Source: Saccharothrix sp. ALI-22-I (GTDB lineage: Bacteria; Actinomycetota; Actinomycetes; Mycobacteriales; Pseudonocardiaceae). Taken from it: a DNA stretch of 64,000 nucleotides. The notes beneath the pieces are model-generated. The model was given only the letters and a program-made list of their open reading frames with translations. It had not been told where the DNA came from and did no database searches. Below are positions 1 to 8,855 of the stretch, in pieces (the first letter of the stretch is position 1; each line of letters begins with the position of its first letter). A program made the position numbers and the translations under genes. The stretch spans positions 744,001 through 808,000 of the forward strand of contig NZ_MTQP01000068.1 in NCBI RefSeq assembly GCF_001984175.1, in the 5' to 3' direction.

Positions 1-294
1 CCGCCCGTCGACCGCCCAGCCACCGCCGGGCGTGCGGGTGTGGCCGCCCTTGGTGGCGACCATGACGCCGTCGACGCCCTTCAGCGCCTCGGCGATCAGC
101 TCCTCGTTGTGCCCGAAGTCGCTGTCGTCGGCCGAGTACGCGTCCGCCGTGTCGATCAGGGTCACGCCCTTGTCGAGCGCAGCGCGGATCGTCTCGATCG
201 ACCGGTCGCGGTCTGGGCGGCCTTGCAACGACATCGGCATCGCGCCCAAGCCGATGGCGCTGACCTCGACCCCTCCGATTCGGCGAGTCAGCAT
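1..294 (-). CDS. aldo/keto reductase, N-terminal part (runs off the window)
   Basis: The reading frame starts at ATG 294 and is open to the window edge, giving 98 residues of a TIM-barrel NADPH-dependent aldo/keto reductase. The family signature is visible: an N-terminal RRIGG strand, a GLGAMPMS turn, and DTADAY (about residues 48-53), which supplies the catalytic Asp and Tyr of the AKR tetrad, followed by VATKGG with the catalytic Lys. The start is supported by an AGGAGGT ribosome site 8 bases upstream. That site lies against the end of the repeat element at 310-535, so the element may carry or modify the promoter. The substrate cannot be deduced from this fragment. Confidence 0.9.
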   Translation of the reverse strand, partial: MLTRRIGGVEVSAIGLGAMPMSLQGRPDRDRSIETIRAALDKGVTLIDTADAYSADDSDFGHNEELIAEALKGVDGVMVATKGGHTRTPGGGWAVDGR

Positions 295-309
295 CTTTGA
301 AATACCTCC

Positions 310-535
310 TGTGTTGGATTGCGCCGCCTCCGGCGTCGCGGGCGAGGTCGCGGTGTGGTGTCCAGCTTGGGCGGTCGGTATTGAGCTGTCCAACCGGTTG
401 TCCAACCTGGTGGGCGCTGCGCATGAACAGCGCGGCGTGCCCGGAAGTGACCAGCCGAGGTGGCAACCACCGCGCGAGGTCGCGACTTCCAGGCGACCTC
501 GCCCGCCGTCTGCGGAGCAGCGGCAATCCAACACA
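310..535. mobile_element. MITE-like element with 13-bp terminal inverted repeats
   Basis: A 226-bp non-coding segment begins TGTGTTGGATTGC (310-322) and ends with the exact reverse complement (523-535). Both arms continue with related GC-rich text including GGCGAGGTCGC. The right arm also contains a hairpin (GCGAGGTCGC / GCGACCTCGC, 474-502). It sits exactly between the ribosome site of the aldo/keto reductase and the stop codon of the next gene. Its right arm matches part of the repeats at 56083, 57871 and 63714, reverse oriented. No transposase is present. A target-site duplication is not obvious. Confidence 0.5.
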
Positions 536-537
536 GC

Positions 538-1503
538 TCAGTCCTGCTGGACGTGGTCGTCGAGGCGGGCCGGGGCCTGTCCGTCGCCGGTCAGCCGCCA
601 GCCCGTCGGGTCGATCCGGAAGGCGGTTCCGGCCAGTACTTCGAGCTCGCCGATCTGCGATTCCGGTGGTTTCGGGGCGACGTGCAGGAACGTGCCGACG
701 ACCGCGCCGGTGACGTTGAGCTCACGCTTGAACGTGGTGTCCTGGAACGAGATGCCGCCGTTGAGCCGCCCGCCCCGAAGATCCACCCGGCCGTGGAACG
801 TGGCGCCGGAGAACAGCGCGGGCTTGCTGAGCACGATCTCGCGGAACGCGCTGATCCCGTAGAACTGGGTCCGTCGGGCGACGAGCCGGCCGAACCGGCG
901 GCCCTCCAGCCGGAAGTGCACGAGTTTCGCCCCGGTCAGGTCCAGGTGGTACTGGATCTCGTCCGGGTCGTCGCCCCAGGGCAGCATGTCCGTGATGAGC
1001 CGCTGCGCGGTCATCCGCACGGTCATTTCCCGGTCTTCCTCGGGCGTCACCGCTCGTTCGGGCTTGTCGAAGAAGGCCTGGTCCGGGTCCTCCGGCTTTT
1101 CCCCGATCGACGCGTGCTCGAACGGCCGCCGCAGGTAGGCGCACAGGACGCTCAGCACGGTCTGCTTGTACCTCGGCGTGGTGCCGGCCAGCACCGCCAG
1201 CACGTGCATCGCACCCACCCTGACCTGGTCGGCCTCGTTGCCCAGCAGCTCGACCGCCCGCGCGAACCGCTCGTCGGCGACCTTCTCGCTCTCCAGTTCG
1301 TGCCGCGCCTCTTCGATGCGCCGCCGCCGGTCGTTGAGCCACAGCGCGTACAGCGCGACGACCGCGCCACCGGCCAGCCCACCGGTCTTGATCGCCTCGG
1401 CCTTGGGTTGCTTGGGGTCGACCAGCAGCAGGATCGCCGTCGTCGCCACCGTCACCAAGATCGCGGCGAGCACGCTCACCGCCAGAAATCCGCGTCCGCG
1501 CAC
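538..1503 (-). CDS. membrane-anchored pentapeptide-repeat-like protein, copy 2
   Basis: This 321-residue protein has two N-terminal hydrophobic segments (residues about 8-28 and 42-57) joined by a KQPKAEAIKTGG stretch, then a basic NDRRRR stop-transfer. A helical region (about 65-130) contains the family-wide VADERFARAVELLG and RVGAMHVLAVLA. The C-terminal half (about 190-290) is rich in strands such as LVHFRLEGRRFGRL and SGATFHGRVDL, as in pentapeptide/right-handed beta-helix proteins. It starts GTG 1503, one base after the stop of its paralogue upstream, so the two are surely cotranscribed. No enzymatic motif is seen; function unknown. It is shorter than its neighbour at both ends. Confidence 0.75.
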   Translation of the reverse strand: MRGRGFLAVSVLAAILVTVATTAILLLVDPKQPKAEAIKTGGLAGGAVVALYALWLNDRRRRIEEARHELESEKVADERFARAVELLGNEADQVRVGAMHVLAVLAGTTPRYKQTVLSVLCAYLRRPFEHASIGEKPEDPDQAFFDKPERAVTPEEDREMTVRMTAQRLITDMLPWGDDPDEIQYHLDLTGAKLVHFRLEGRRFGRLVARRTQFYGISAFREIVLSKPALFSGATFHGRVDLRGGRLNGGISFQDTTFKRELNVTGAVVGTFLHVAPKPPESQIGELEVLAGTAFRIDPTGWRLTGDGQAPARLDDHVQQD

Positions 1504-1504
1504 G

Positions 1505-2656
1505 TCAGCTCCTGACCAGTCCGATGCCGCCTTCGCGGTTTTCCACCACCCAGCCCTCGGGCAGGACGTTCTCGTGCTCCAGCGACACGTACATGGCGTG
1601 CGTGCGCGCGACGGCGGGTTTCCCCAGCGCCAGGTTCACGCCGCCGTTGAACCTGGCGTGCTCGAAGTCGATCGGGGTGGCGAACTCGCAGCCCTCGAAC
1701 GTCACCGAGCCGGTGAACTCCACCCCGGCGAACTTGTTCGGGCCGAGGAACCTCGTGCCGGTGTAGTCGGCCTTGCCCTGGCACTTGAACCGGCTGAACC
1801 ACGCCTTGCCTTGGAAGACCACGTCGTGCAGGTACAGCCGCCCGGGGCTGGTCGCGTCGGTGAACCACGCGCCGCCGTGTACGACCGCGTGGTGGAAGGA
1901 GTTCGACTCCTGGAGGTACGCCGCCCGCATGATCAGCCGGCCGACCTGGCGGTGCGAGATGTCGAAGTACTCCAGGTACGCCCTGGTCAGGTCCAGGTCG
2001 TAGTGCGGGATCCCGGTGCCCTCCGCCGGCTTCGCGTCGTCGTGGGGCAGCAGGTCGGCGATCAACCGCTGGGCGGTGAGCCGGACCTCCAGCTCACGCT
2101 TGTCCTTGATCTCCGGCTTCTTCTCGGTCTGCCGGTTGCCGTCCGGCTTCGACATCGCTTCGAACGGCCGTCGCAGGTATGCGCAGAGCACGTCGAGCAC
2201 GGTCTGGGTGTACTCGACGCGGGACCGCGCCAGACCCGCCAGGGCGTGCATCGCGCCCACCCGCACCTGCTCGGCCTCGTGCCCGAGCAGTTCCACCGAT
2301 CGGGCGAACCTCTCATCGGCGACCCGCGACCGATCGTGTTCGGCCCGGGCGTCCTCCAATACCTGTCGGGCGACCTCGATCTTCTGCCGATCCTCGTCCG
2401 TGCGCCGCCGCCGGTCGTTGAGCCACAGCGCGTACAGCGCCACCAGCGCACCGCCCGCCAGGCCGCCGGTCTTGATCGCCTCGCCCTTCGGCGCACCGGG
2501 GTCTACCACGAACAACCAGCCAGCGACCAGCAGGAACGCGCCGATGGACCCGGCCAGCGTCGGCGCCAGCAAACTGCCCTTGCGCCGGTGCTGGACGATC
2601 AACAGCACGGCCGCGACCACCACCACGACCGCGCCCGCGATCCACAGGTACTCCAC
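1505..2656 (-). CDS. membrane-anchored pentapeptide-repeat-like protein, copy 1
   Basis: This 383-residue protein is a paralogue of the gene immediately downstream. It has an N-terminal membrane helix (about 5-21), a second one (about 33-52), the shared GEAIKTGGLAGGA segment, a basic NDRRRR boundary, and the shared VADERFARSVELLG / RVGAMHALAGLA helical region. The C-terminal half repeats motifs of the type A(D/E)F.G, for example KADYTGTRFLGPNKFAGVEF, which fits a pentapeptide-repeat beta-helix. The soluble part is predicted to face the cytoplasm or form a scaffold at the membrane; this is inference. The pair is probably a tandem duplication that diverged. No known operon partner is adjacent. 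Confidence 0.75.
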   Translation of the reverse strand: MEYLWIAGAVVVVVAAVLLIVQHRRKGSLLAPTLAGSIGAFLLVAGWLFVVDPGAPKGEAIKTGGLAGGALVALYALWLNDRRRRTDEDRQKIEVARQVLEDARAEHDRSRVADERFARSVELLGHEAEQVRVGAMHALAGLARSRVEYTQTVLDVLCAYLRRPFEAMSKPDGNRQTEKKPEIKDKRELEVRLTAQRLIADLLPHDDAKPAEGTGIPHYDLDLTRAYLEYFDISHRQVGRLIMRAAYLQESNSFHHAVVHGGAWFTDATSPGRLYLHDVVFQGKAWFSRFKCQGKADYTGTRFLGPNKFAGVEFTGSVTFEGCEFATPIDFEHARFNGGVNLALGKPAVARTHAMYVSLEHENVLPEGWVVENREGGIGLVRS

Positions 2657-2800
2657 GAGGCGGCATTCTTCCGGGTGATCAGGTCAGGGGTGGGTGATTC
2701 GGAACTCGCGGCAAAGCGACGGTGTGCTAACTCACCGGATTGGCCCATGATGTGGGGGTCACCGCAACAGTGGGACACCGGCACGTCGAGGAGAGAACGG

Positions 2801-3622
2801 GTGGACACCGTGGAGCGGCCGAACTGGGCACCGGGCGATATCGACCTGGGGCGCCCGAGCATCGCGCGGGTCTACGACTACTGGCTCGGTGGCGCGCACA
2901 ACTTCGCCATCGACCGTGCCGTGGGCGACAAGGTCCTGGCCGATGTGCCGATCCTCAAGAACGTCATCCTCAACCACCGCGCGTTCCTGCGGCGGGCGGT
3001 GCGGTTCATGTTGTCGCAGGGCATCCGGCAGTTCCTGGACCTGGGCTCGGGCATCCCCACCGTGGGCAACGTGCACGAGATCGCCCAGGCCACCGACCCC
3101 GGCGCCCGGGTGGTCTACGTGGACATCGACGCCGTCGCGGTCGCGCACAGCCGGGCGATCCTCACCGGCAACGAGCTGGTCAACGTCCTGCAGACCGACG
3201 TGCGGGACGCCAAGCAGGTGCTGAAGTCGCCCGAGGTGCAGGGCCTGCTGGACTTCGACCAGCCGATCGGCGTGCTGATGGTCGCGCTGCTGCACTTCGT
3301 CCCGGATTCCGACGACCCGCACGGGATCGTGGCCGACTACCGGGACGCCATCCCGAGCGGCAGCTACCTGGCCGTCTCGCACGCCGGGTACGAGGAAGGC
3401 GAGTGGGACCCGGCGTGGGACGACGCGAAGACGACCTACAACCGCGGCGTCAGCGAGATGACGTACCGCAAGAAGCAGGACGTGGGAGCGTTGTTCGACG
3501 GGTTCGAGCTGGTCGAGCCGGGTGTGGCGCGGCTGCCGCTGTGGCAGCCCGAGTCACCCGACGACCTGGACGAGAACTCGGCGCGCTTCCTGGGGTTCGG
3601 CGCGGTCGGGCGGAAGCCCTGA
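2801..3622 (+). CDS. SAM-dependent methyltransferase, DUF574/PF04672 family
   Basis: The 273-residue product belongs to the actinobacterial S-adenosyl methyltransferase family usually annotated PF04672. The family hallmark N-terminus is present: PSIARVYDYWLGGAHNFAIDR (about residues 15-35). It is followed by a glycine-rich SAM loop FLDLGSGIPT (about 69-78) and acidic strand VVYVDIDAVAVAHSRAIL. The start at GTG 2801 follows a GAGGAG ribosome site; an in-frame ATG at 2750 would add 17 unlikely residues. Substrates of this family are largely unknown. It is a single gene, transcribed toward the c-di-GMP gene 97 bases downstream but without evidence of coupling. Confidence 0.85.
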   Translation: MDTVERPNWAPGDIDLGRPSIARVYDYWLGGAHNFAIDRAVGDKVLADVPILKNVILNHRAFLRRAVRFMLSQGIRQFLDLGSGIPTVGNVHEIAQATDPGARVVYVDIDAVAVAHSRAILTGNELVNVLQTDVRDAKQVLKSPEVQGLLDFDQPIGVLMVALLHFVPDSDDPHGIVADYRDAIPSGSYLAVSHAGYEEGEWDPAWDDAKTTYNRGVSEMTYRKKQDVGALFDGFELVEPGVARLPLWQPESPDDLDENSARFLGFGAVGRKP

Positions 3623-3718
3623 TGACAGGCCGGATCGCGGGCCGCGCAGTCGGCCTAATTGTCGACCGCGGCCGGCGAGCGCCCGTATCCTCTGCGTTGT
3701 GGCGGTAGGCCGGCGGAC

Positions 3719-5878
3719 ATGACGGAACAGGTTGACCATCGGGTGGCAGCACCGGGCCGATCGAACCTCGACCCCGCCGTACTGGCCGGGGCGGAGTCCT
3801 TCGCGCGGACCTGGGCCACCGCGGTGATCGGCAGCAGTTACGTCCCGATGACCAGGGCCGAGGTCGCCGCACACCTCCAGGCGTTGACCGAGGTCCTGGT
3901 GCACGCGCTGCACGCCAGCCCGTTCCGCACCGCGCCCGGCTACGAGATCGGCGCGCGGCTGGTGGAGGCGCACTTCACCGGTACCGACACGCTGGGCCGC
4001 ACCGTGCAGCTGCTCGGCGACGACCTGCTCGGCGAGCTGGGCATCCAGCCCGACGAGCTGATGCGGTCACGGCTGGCGGCGTTGCAAGGCGCGTTGGCCG
4101 CCGGGTACGCGCGGGCCCTGCGTGAACGGACGCTGGCCGAGCAGGAGGCGATCCGCGCGGCCGTGCTGGACGCCCGTGATCAGGCCGAAGCCGCGCTGCG
4201 CGCGTCCGAGGCGCGGTTTCGCGCGATGTTCACCGAGGCCGCGATCGGTATCGGCATCGCCGATATCGAGGGCCGCATCCTGGACGTGAACCAGGCGTTG
4301 CAGGACATGCTCGGGTTCAGCGTCGAGGAGATGCGGCAGTACAACATCCGCGACCTGATGCACCCGGAGGACGGCGGCAGCGTCTGGCGGCTGTACGACC
4401 AGCTCACCGCGGGCGAGTGCGACCACTACCGGGCGGAGAAGCGGTTCCGCCGCGCTGACGGCGAGCAGGTGTGGACGCACCTGACCCTGTCGCTGGTGCG
4501 CGACGACCACGGCGACCCGCAGTACCAGGTGGCGATGATCGAGGACGTCACCGACCGCCACCTGTTGCAGAACCGGCTGCGCTACCAGGCGTTGCACGAC
4601 CCGCTGACCGGTCTGCCCAACCGCGCGCTGTTCCTGGAACGCCTCGGCCGCGTGTTCAACAACCGGGCACGTCACCGCGCCGGCCTGTGCTACCTGGACC
4701 TGGACGGGTTCAAGGTGATCAACGACAGCCTCGGTCACGACATCGGCGATCAGCTGCTGGTCGAGGTCGGCCGGCGGCTGGACCACTCGGTGTCCGGCGA
4801 GGGCAAGCTGGTGGCCCGGATGGGCGGCGACGAGTTCGTGATCCTGGTGGAGGGTTCCCAGGACACACAGGACATCGTCAATGTCGCCGACCGGGTGCTG
4901 CGGGAGCTGGAGTCGCCGATCCGGATCGGCGGGCACGAGCTGACCGTGTCGGCGTCGATCGGCATCGTGGAACGGGCGCTGTCCGGCACCACGGCCGCCG
5001 ACCTGATGCGCGACGCGGACATCACGCTGTACTGGGCGAAGGCGGACGGCAAGTCGCGGTGGGCGCTGTACAACCCGGAGCGCAACGCCAAGGAAGTCGC
5101 CCGGTTCACGCTGTCCGCGACCATGCCGGCGGCGTTGGAGCGCGACGAGTTCTACGTCGACTACCAGCCGTTGGTGCGGCTGGAGGACAGCACCGTGGTC
5201 GGTGTCGAGGCTCTGGTGCGCTGGCAGCACCCCGAGTTCGGGCGGCTGGCGCCGGACCGGTTCATCGAGCTGGCCGAGGAGACCGGCCTGATCGTCCCGC
5301 TCGGCCGGTGGGTGCTGCGCAAGGCGTGCGAGCAGGCGCGGCGGTGGCTGGAGGAGTTCGGTGACGCGGCGCCGTTCGTCAGCGTCAACCTGGCCGTGCG
5401 CCAGTCCCGTGACCCGGAGCTGGTGCGGGACGTGAAGCGGATTCTGGACGAGTGCGCGCTGCCGCCGCACCACCTCCAGCTGGAGCTGACCGAGAGCGCC
5501 ATCATGGGCACCGCCGACGAGCCGCTGGAGGCGTTGCGGGCGTTGTCGGACATGGGCGTGCGGATCGCGATCGACGACTTCGGCACCGGTTACTCGAACC
5601 TGGCGTACCTGAAGCACCTGCCCGTGCACGAGCTGAAGATCGCGGGCTCGTTCATGGAAGGGCTGCGTGCGGCGGACGAAGAGGACGCGGTGGACGTCCA
5701 GATCGTGTCGACTTTGGTGCAACTGGCCCACGCGTTGCAGCTGGGTGTCACCGCCGAAGGCGTCGAGACACCGGCGCAGGCCAAGCGCCTGCACCGAATC
5801 GGCTGCGACACCGGCCAGGGCTGGTTCTTCGCCAAGCCGATGAAACCGGAATCGATCGACGAGCTGCTGCGCCGCTGA
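3719..5878 (+). CDS. PAS-GGDEF-EAL c-di-GMP turnover protein (RmdA-like)
   Basis: This 719-residue cytoplasmic protein combines an N-terminal helical sensory region (about 1-150), a short coiled coil, a PAS domain (about 160-285), a GGDEF diguanylate cyclase domain (intact GGDEF, about residue 369) and an EAL phosphodiesterase domain (EAL about 497; DDFGTGYSN about 618). The active-site motifs of both domains look intact, so it could make and degrade c-di-GMP. The order is the same as Streptomyces RmdA, a regulator of development. The start ATG 3719 was chosen because the longer frame lacks a good ribosome site. A possible target of this messenger, RsiG, is encoded at 52.1 kb. Confidence 0.92.
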   Translation: MTEQVDHRVAAPGRSNLDPAVLAGAESFARTWATAVIGSSYVPMTRAEVAAHLQALTEVLVHALHASPFRTAPGYEIGARLVEAHFTGTDTLGRTVQLLGDDLLGELGIQPDELMRSRLAALQGALAAGYARALRERTLAEQEAIRAAVLDARDQAEAALRASEARFRAMFTEAAIGIGIADIEGRILDVNQALQDMLGFSVEEMRQYNIRDLMHPEDGGSVWRLYDQLTAGECDHYRAEKRFRRADGEQVWTHLTLSLVRDDHGDPQYQVAMIEDVTDRHLLQNRLRYQALHDPLTGLPNRALFLERLGRVFNNRARHRAGLCYLDLDGFKVINDSLGHDIGDQLLVEVGRRLDHSVSGEGKLVARMGGDEFVILVEGSQDTQDIVNVADRVLRELESPIRIGGHELTVSASIGIVERALSGTTAADLMRDADITLYWAKADGKSRWALYNPERNAKEVARFTLSATMPAALERDEFYVDYQPLVRLEDSTVVGVEALVRWQHPEFGRLAPDRFIELAEETGLIVPLGRWVLRKACEQARRWLEEFGDAAPFVSVNLAVRQSRDPELVRDVKRILDECALPPHHLQLELTESAIMGTADEPLEALRALSDMGVRIAIDDFGTGYSNLAYLKHLPVHELKIAGSFMEGLRAADEEDAVDVQIVSTLVQLAHALQLGVTAEGVETPAQAKRLHRIGCDTGQGWFFAKPMKPESIDELLRR

Positions 5879-5931
5879 AGTCGCGCCACCGACTTCAGCG
5901 CCACGGCCCCAGTGCCACGGACCCAGCGCCG

Positions 5932-6954
5932 CTACACCAGGTCTACGACCACCTTCACGTCGTCCTTCTCCTTCTCCAACGCGTCCGTGAACCGGTCCAA
6001 CGGCACGCGCCGGGTGATCAGGCCGTTGAGCCAGGGGCGGCTGGCTTCGGACAGGGCCTCGGCTGCCGCGACGTAGTCGGGTAGGCCCGCGTTGACCGTG
6101 CCGACGATCGTCTTGTTGCCCAGCACCATCCCGTCGAAGACGCTCGGGTCCAGGGGTACGGGGTTGTGGTCGCCGGTGAGGCCCGCCAGCACCGTGACGG
6201 ACGCACGACGTGCGCACTCCCAGATCAGCTGGGCGACACCGGTGCACTCGATGGCCACGTCCACATCGGCGGTGACCTTGGAGAGGTCCGAGTAGTAGGT
6301 GGCGCCCAACGTCGTGACCAGGTCCGGTTTGCGGCCGTCGGTAACGCGGTCGACCACGTGCACCTCCAAGCCCCGCTGCACGCCCAGCAACGCCGCCAAC
6401 AGACCGATCGGACCGGCACCGGTGATCAACACCGAGCGCACCGGCAGGTGGGATCGGGCAGCTACCGCCTCTGCCTGCGCCCACGCCTTCGCCACCACGG
6501 ACGCCGGTTCCGTCAGCACCCCCGCGTCACCCAACGTCGGGTCCAGCTTCACGGCGAACTTCGGCGGCACGGTCCAGCGCTGCATGCCGTAGCCGTCGAT
6601 TTCCTTGATGCCGCGCTCGGTGTACTTCCCGTTGCGGCAGAAGTCCCACGCGTCCACGGCGCACGCCGGGCACGGCTCCGGATCAGGTCGGCGCACCACC
6701 CCGGAAACCAGGTCACCGGGCGCGAAATCCGGTGTGGGACTGCGGAGGACCCGGCCCAGGGACTCGTGGAACGGCACGATGCTGTCCCGCCCCGGCGGCA
6801 ACCAGCCGAAACCGTCGCGGATGATCTCCACGTCCGTGCCGCACATGCCGACCAGCAGGCCCTCGACCAGCAGTTCGTCCGGACGATCGGGATCCTCCCG
6901 ATCAACCACGCGAGACGCCGAAGGCTTACCCGGAACGACCTCCGCCGCCCTCAC
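5932..6954 (-). CDS. zinc-dependent glucose 1-dehydrogenase-like MDR protein
   Basis: This 340-residue medium-chain dehydrogenase resembles NAD(P)-dependent glucose dehydrogenases of the Sulfolobus/Haloferax/actinobacterial type. It shows the catalytic zinc Cys in MCGTD (about residue 38), FHES in place of the usual GHE, a cysteine lobe CPAC...FC (about 95-106), and a Rossmann GAGPIG turn (about 178). GTG 6954 overlaps the stop of the upstream GH15 gene by four bases, so translation is probably coupled. The GH15 enzyme would release glucose that this enzyme oxidises to gluconolactone; that pathway link is inference. Sugar specificity cannot be read from sequence alone. Confidence 0.85.
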   Translation of the reverse strand: MRAAEVVPGKPSASRVVDREDPDRPDELLVEGLLVGMCGTDVEIIRDGFGWLPPGRDSIVPFHESLGRVLRSPTPDFAPGDLVSGVVRRPDPEPCPACAVDAWDFCRNGKYTERGIKEIDGYGMQRWTVPPKFAVKLDPTLGDAGVLTEPASVVAKAWAQAEAVAARSHLPVRSVLITGAGPIGLLAALLGVQRGLEVHVVDRVTDGRKPDLVTTLGATYYSDLSKVTADVDVAIECTGVAQLIWECARRASVTVLAGLTGDHNPVPLDPSVFDGMVLGNKTIVGTVNAGLPDYVAAAEALSEASRPWLNGLITRRVPLDRFTDALEKEKDDVKVVVDLV

Positions 6955-8846
6955 GCCGCACCGCCCCGGTGCCGCTCGTCACGGGTGTGGCCGCCGAACA
7001 GCACCGCGGCGCTGTTCACCAGCGCCAGGTGGCTGAACGCCTGCGGGAAGTTGCCGCACATCCGCCCGGTCTCCGCGTCGTACTCCTCGGCCAACAACCC
7101 CACGTCGTTGCACAGATCCACGAGCCGGTCGTACATCGCCAGCGCCTCCTCGCGTCGTCCGGCCAACGCCAGCGCGTCGACGTACCAGAACGAGCACGCC
7201 AGAAAGCTTCCCTCGACACCGGCCAATCCGTCCACTTCGGACTCGCCGTGGGACGTCTCGTACCGGTCCACCAGGTCGCCCCGCTTCAGCACAGCGGAGA
7301 TCGCATCCAGAGTGCCGAGCACCCGCGGGTCGTCGCCGGGCAGGAAGCCGACCGCCGGGATCAGCAACGTGGCCGCGTCCAACTCCGTGCCGCCGTAGTA
7401 CTGGGTGAACGCGCCCAACGACGAGTTCCACGCCTTCGCCAGCACCTCTTCGTGAACGGCCGCGCGCAGCTCGCGCCACCGTTCCACCGGACCGGGCAAG
7501 TCGAATTCCTCCACCGCCCGCACCGCCCGGTCGAACGCCACCCACAGCATCACCCGAGAGTGGGTGAAGTGCCGATCCGGCCCACGCACCTCCCACAGCC
7601 CTTTGTCGGGCTGCTCCCACACCTTCTCCAGGTGCCGCATCATCCCGCGCTGCATGGACCACGAGTCCGGCGTCTCACCCAGCCCGCGTTCCCGTGCCAG
7701 GTGCAGCGCGTCCATCACCTCGCCGTACACGTCCAGCTGCAACTGCCGGTAGGCCGCGTTCCCGATCCGCACCGGCTGCGCACCCCGGTACCCCGGCAGC
7801 CAATCGACCTCCCACTCGACCAGGTGACGCTCGCCGCCGATCCCGTACATGATCTGCAGGTCCGCCGGGTCGCCCGCCACGGCCCGCAGCAGCCACTTCC
7901 GCCACGCCGCCGCCTCACCGCCGCAGCCGAAGTTGTCGAACGCCAGCAACGTGAACGTCGCGTCACGCAGCCAGCAGTACCGGTAGTCCCAGTTGCGCTC
8001 ACCGCCGAACGTCTCCGGCAGCGACGTGGTCGGCGCGGCCACGATCCCGCCGGTCGGCGCGTACGTCAGGCCCTTCAACGTGATCAGCGACCGGTGCACG
8101 GCCGCCGCGTGCGGCCCGTCGTAGTCGATCCCGGACGACCAGTCCAGCCAGAACGCCTCGGACCGCGCCACCTCGGCCAACGCGTCCACCGGCGCGGGCG
8201 GCTCGTCGGGGGAGAAAGCGAACTCCATCACCCACGACAGCCGCTCACCGGCGGAGATGGTGAACACGGCCTCGTGCGCGCGCACGCCCGGCACCCGGTA
8301 CGGCAGCCGGTCCCCGTACAGCGCGACGGCGGACGGCCCGGCCAGGGCGATCACGCACTCCTGCCCGTCCCGCTCACCGCGTCGCACCCACGGCACCGAG
8401 TCGGCGTAGGCGAACCGCAACACCCACCGCAACTCCATCTCGACCTGCCCGGACACGCCCTCCAACACCCGCACCACGCGCGTGTCGGCGTCCCAGTCGT
8501 CCTGCTCCGGGGGCATGGTGTCGATCAACCGCACCACGCCGTCGACGGTCTCGAACTCCGTCTCCAGCACCAGGCTGCCGTCCCGGTAGGACCGGCGCAC
8601 CGACACCACCTCGCCGGTCGGCGCGATCCGCCAGTGCCCGTCGTCCTCGGTGCCCAGCAGCCGGGAGAAGCAGGACGGCGAATCGAACCGCGGCATGCAC
8701 AGCCAGTCGATCGACCCGTCCCGCCCCACCAGTGCCGCCGTCCGCAGATCCGACAGCAGCGCGTAATCCTCGATACGTCCTGGTCCGGTGTCTCCCACCC
8801 CGCCGAGGCTACGGATCCACGTTTGACCGTGCGCGGTGTTGTTCAT
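6951..8846 (-). CDS. cytoplasmic GH15 glycosidase (trehalase/glucoamylase-like)
   Basis: This product of up to 631 residues has the GH15 layout of mycobacterial trehalase: an N-terminal beta-sandwich beginning RIEDYALLSD and DGSIDWLCMPRFDSPS, then an (alpha/alpha)6 barrel with the substrate-binding NWDYRYCWLRDAT (about 286-298) and the C-terminal catalytic motif GVEGSFLACSFW. No signal peptide is seen. The frame can start at ATG 8846 or GTG 8798; the ATG would sit only 10 bases from the divergent start at 8856, so the shorter protein is quite possible. It is coupled (GTGA) to the glucose dehydrogenase gene, suggesting trehalose or maltodextrin breakdown followed by glucose oxidation. Confidence 0.88.
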   Translation of the reverse strand: MNNTAHGQTWIRSLGGVGDTGPGRIEDYALLSDLRTAALVGRDGSIDWLCMPRFDSPSCFSRLLGTEDDGHWRIAPTGEVVSVRRSYRDGSLVLETEFETVDGVVRLIDTMPPEQDDWDADTRVVRVLEGVSGQVEMELRWVLRFAYADSVPWVRRGERDGQECVIALAGPSAVALYGDRLPYRVPGVRAHEAVFTISAGERLSWVMEFAFSPDEPPAPVDALAEVARSEAFWLDWSSGIDYDGPHAAAVHRSLITLKGLTYAPTGGIVAAPTTSLPETFGGERNWDYRYCWLRDATFTLLAFDNFGCGGEAAAWRKWLLRAVAGDPADLQIMYGIGGERHLVEWEVDWLPGYRGAQPVRIGNAAYRQLQLDVYGEVMDALHLARERGLGETPDSWSMQRGMMRHLEKVWEQPDKGLWEVRGPDRHFTHSRVMLWVAFDRAVRAVEEFDLPGPVERWRELRAAVHEEVLAKAWNSSLGAFTQYYGGTELDAATLLIPAVGFLPGDDPRVLGTLDAISAVLKRGDLVDRYETSHGESEVDGLAGVEGSFLACSFWYVDALALAGRREEALAMYDRLVDLCNDVGLLAEEYDAETGRMCGNFPQAFSHLALVNSAAVLFGGHTRDERHRGGAA

Positions 8847-8855
8847 CCCAAGGGC

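Noticed and set aside
6969-8855. Upstream extension of the secreted GH15 frame
   Set aside because: This part is antisense to the cytoplasmic GH15; the signal-peptide start at 8856 is more sensible.
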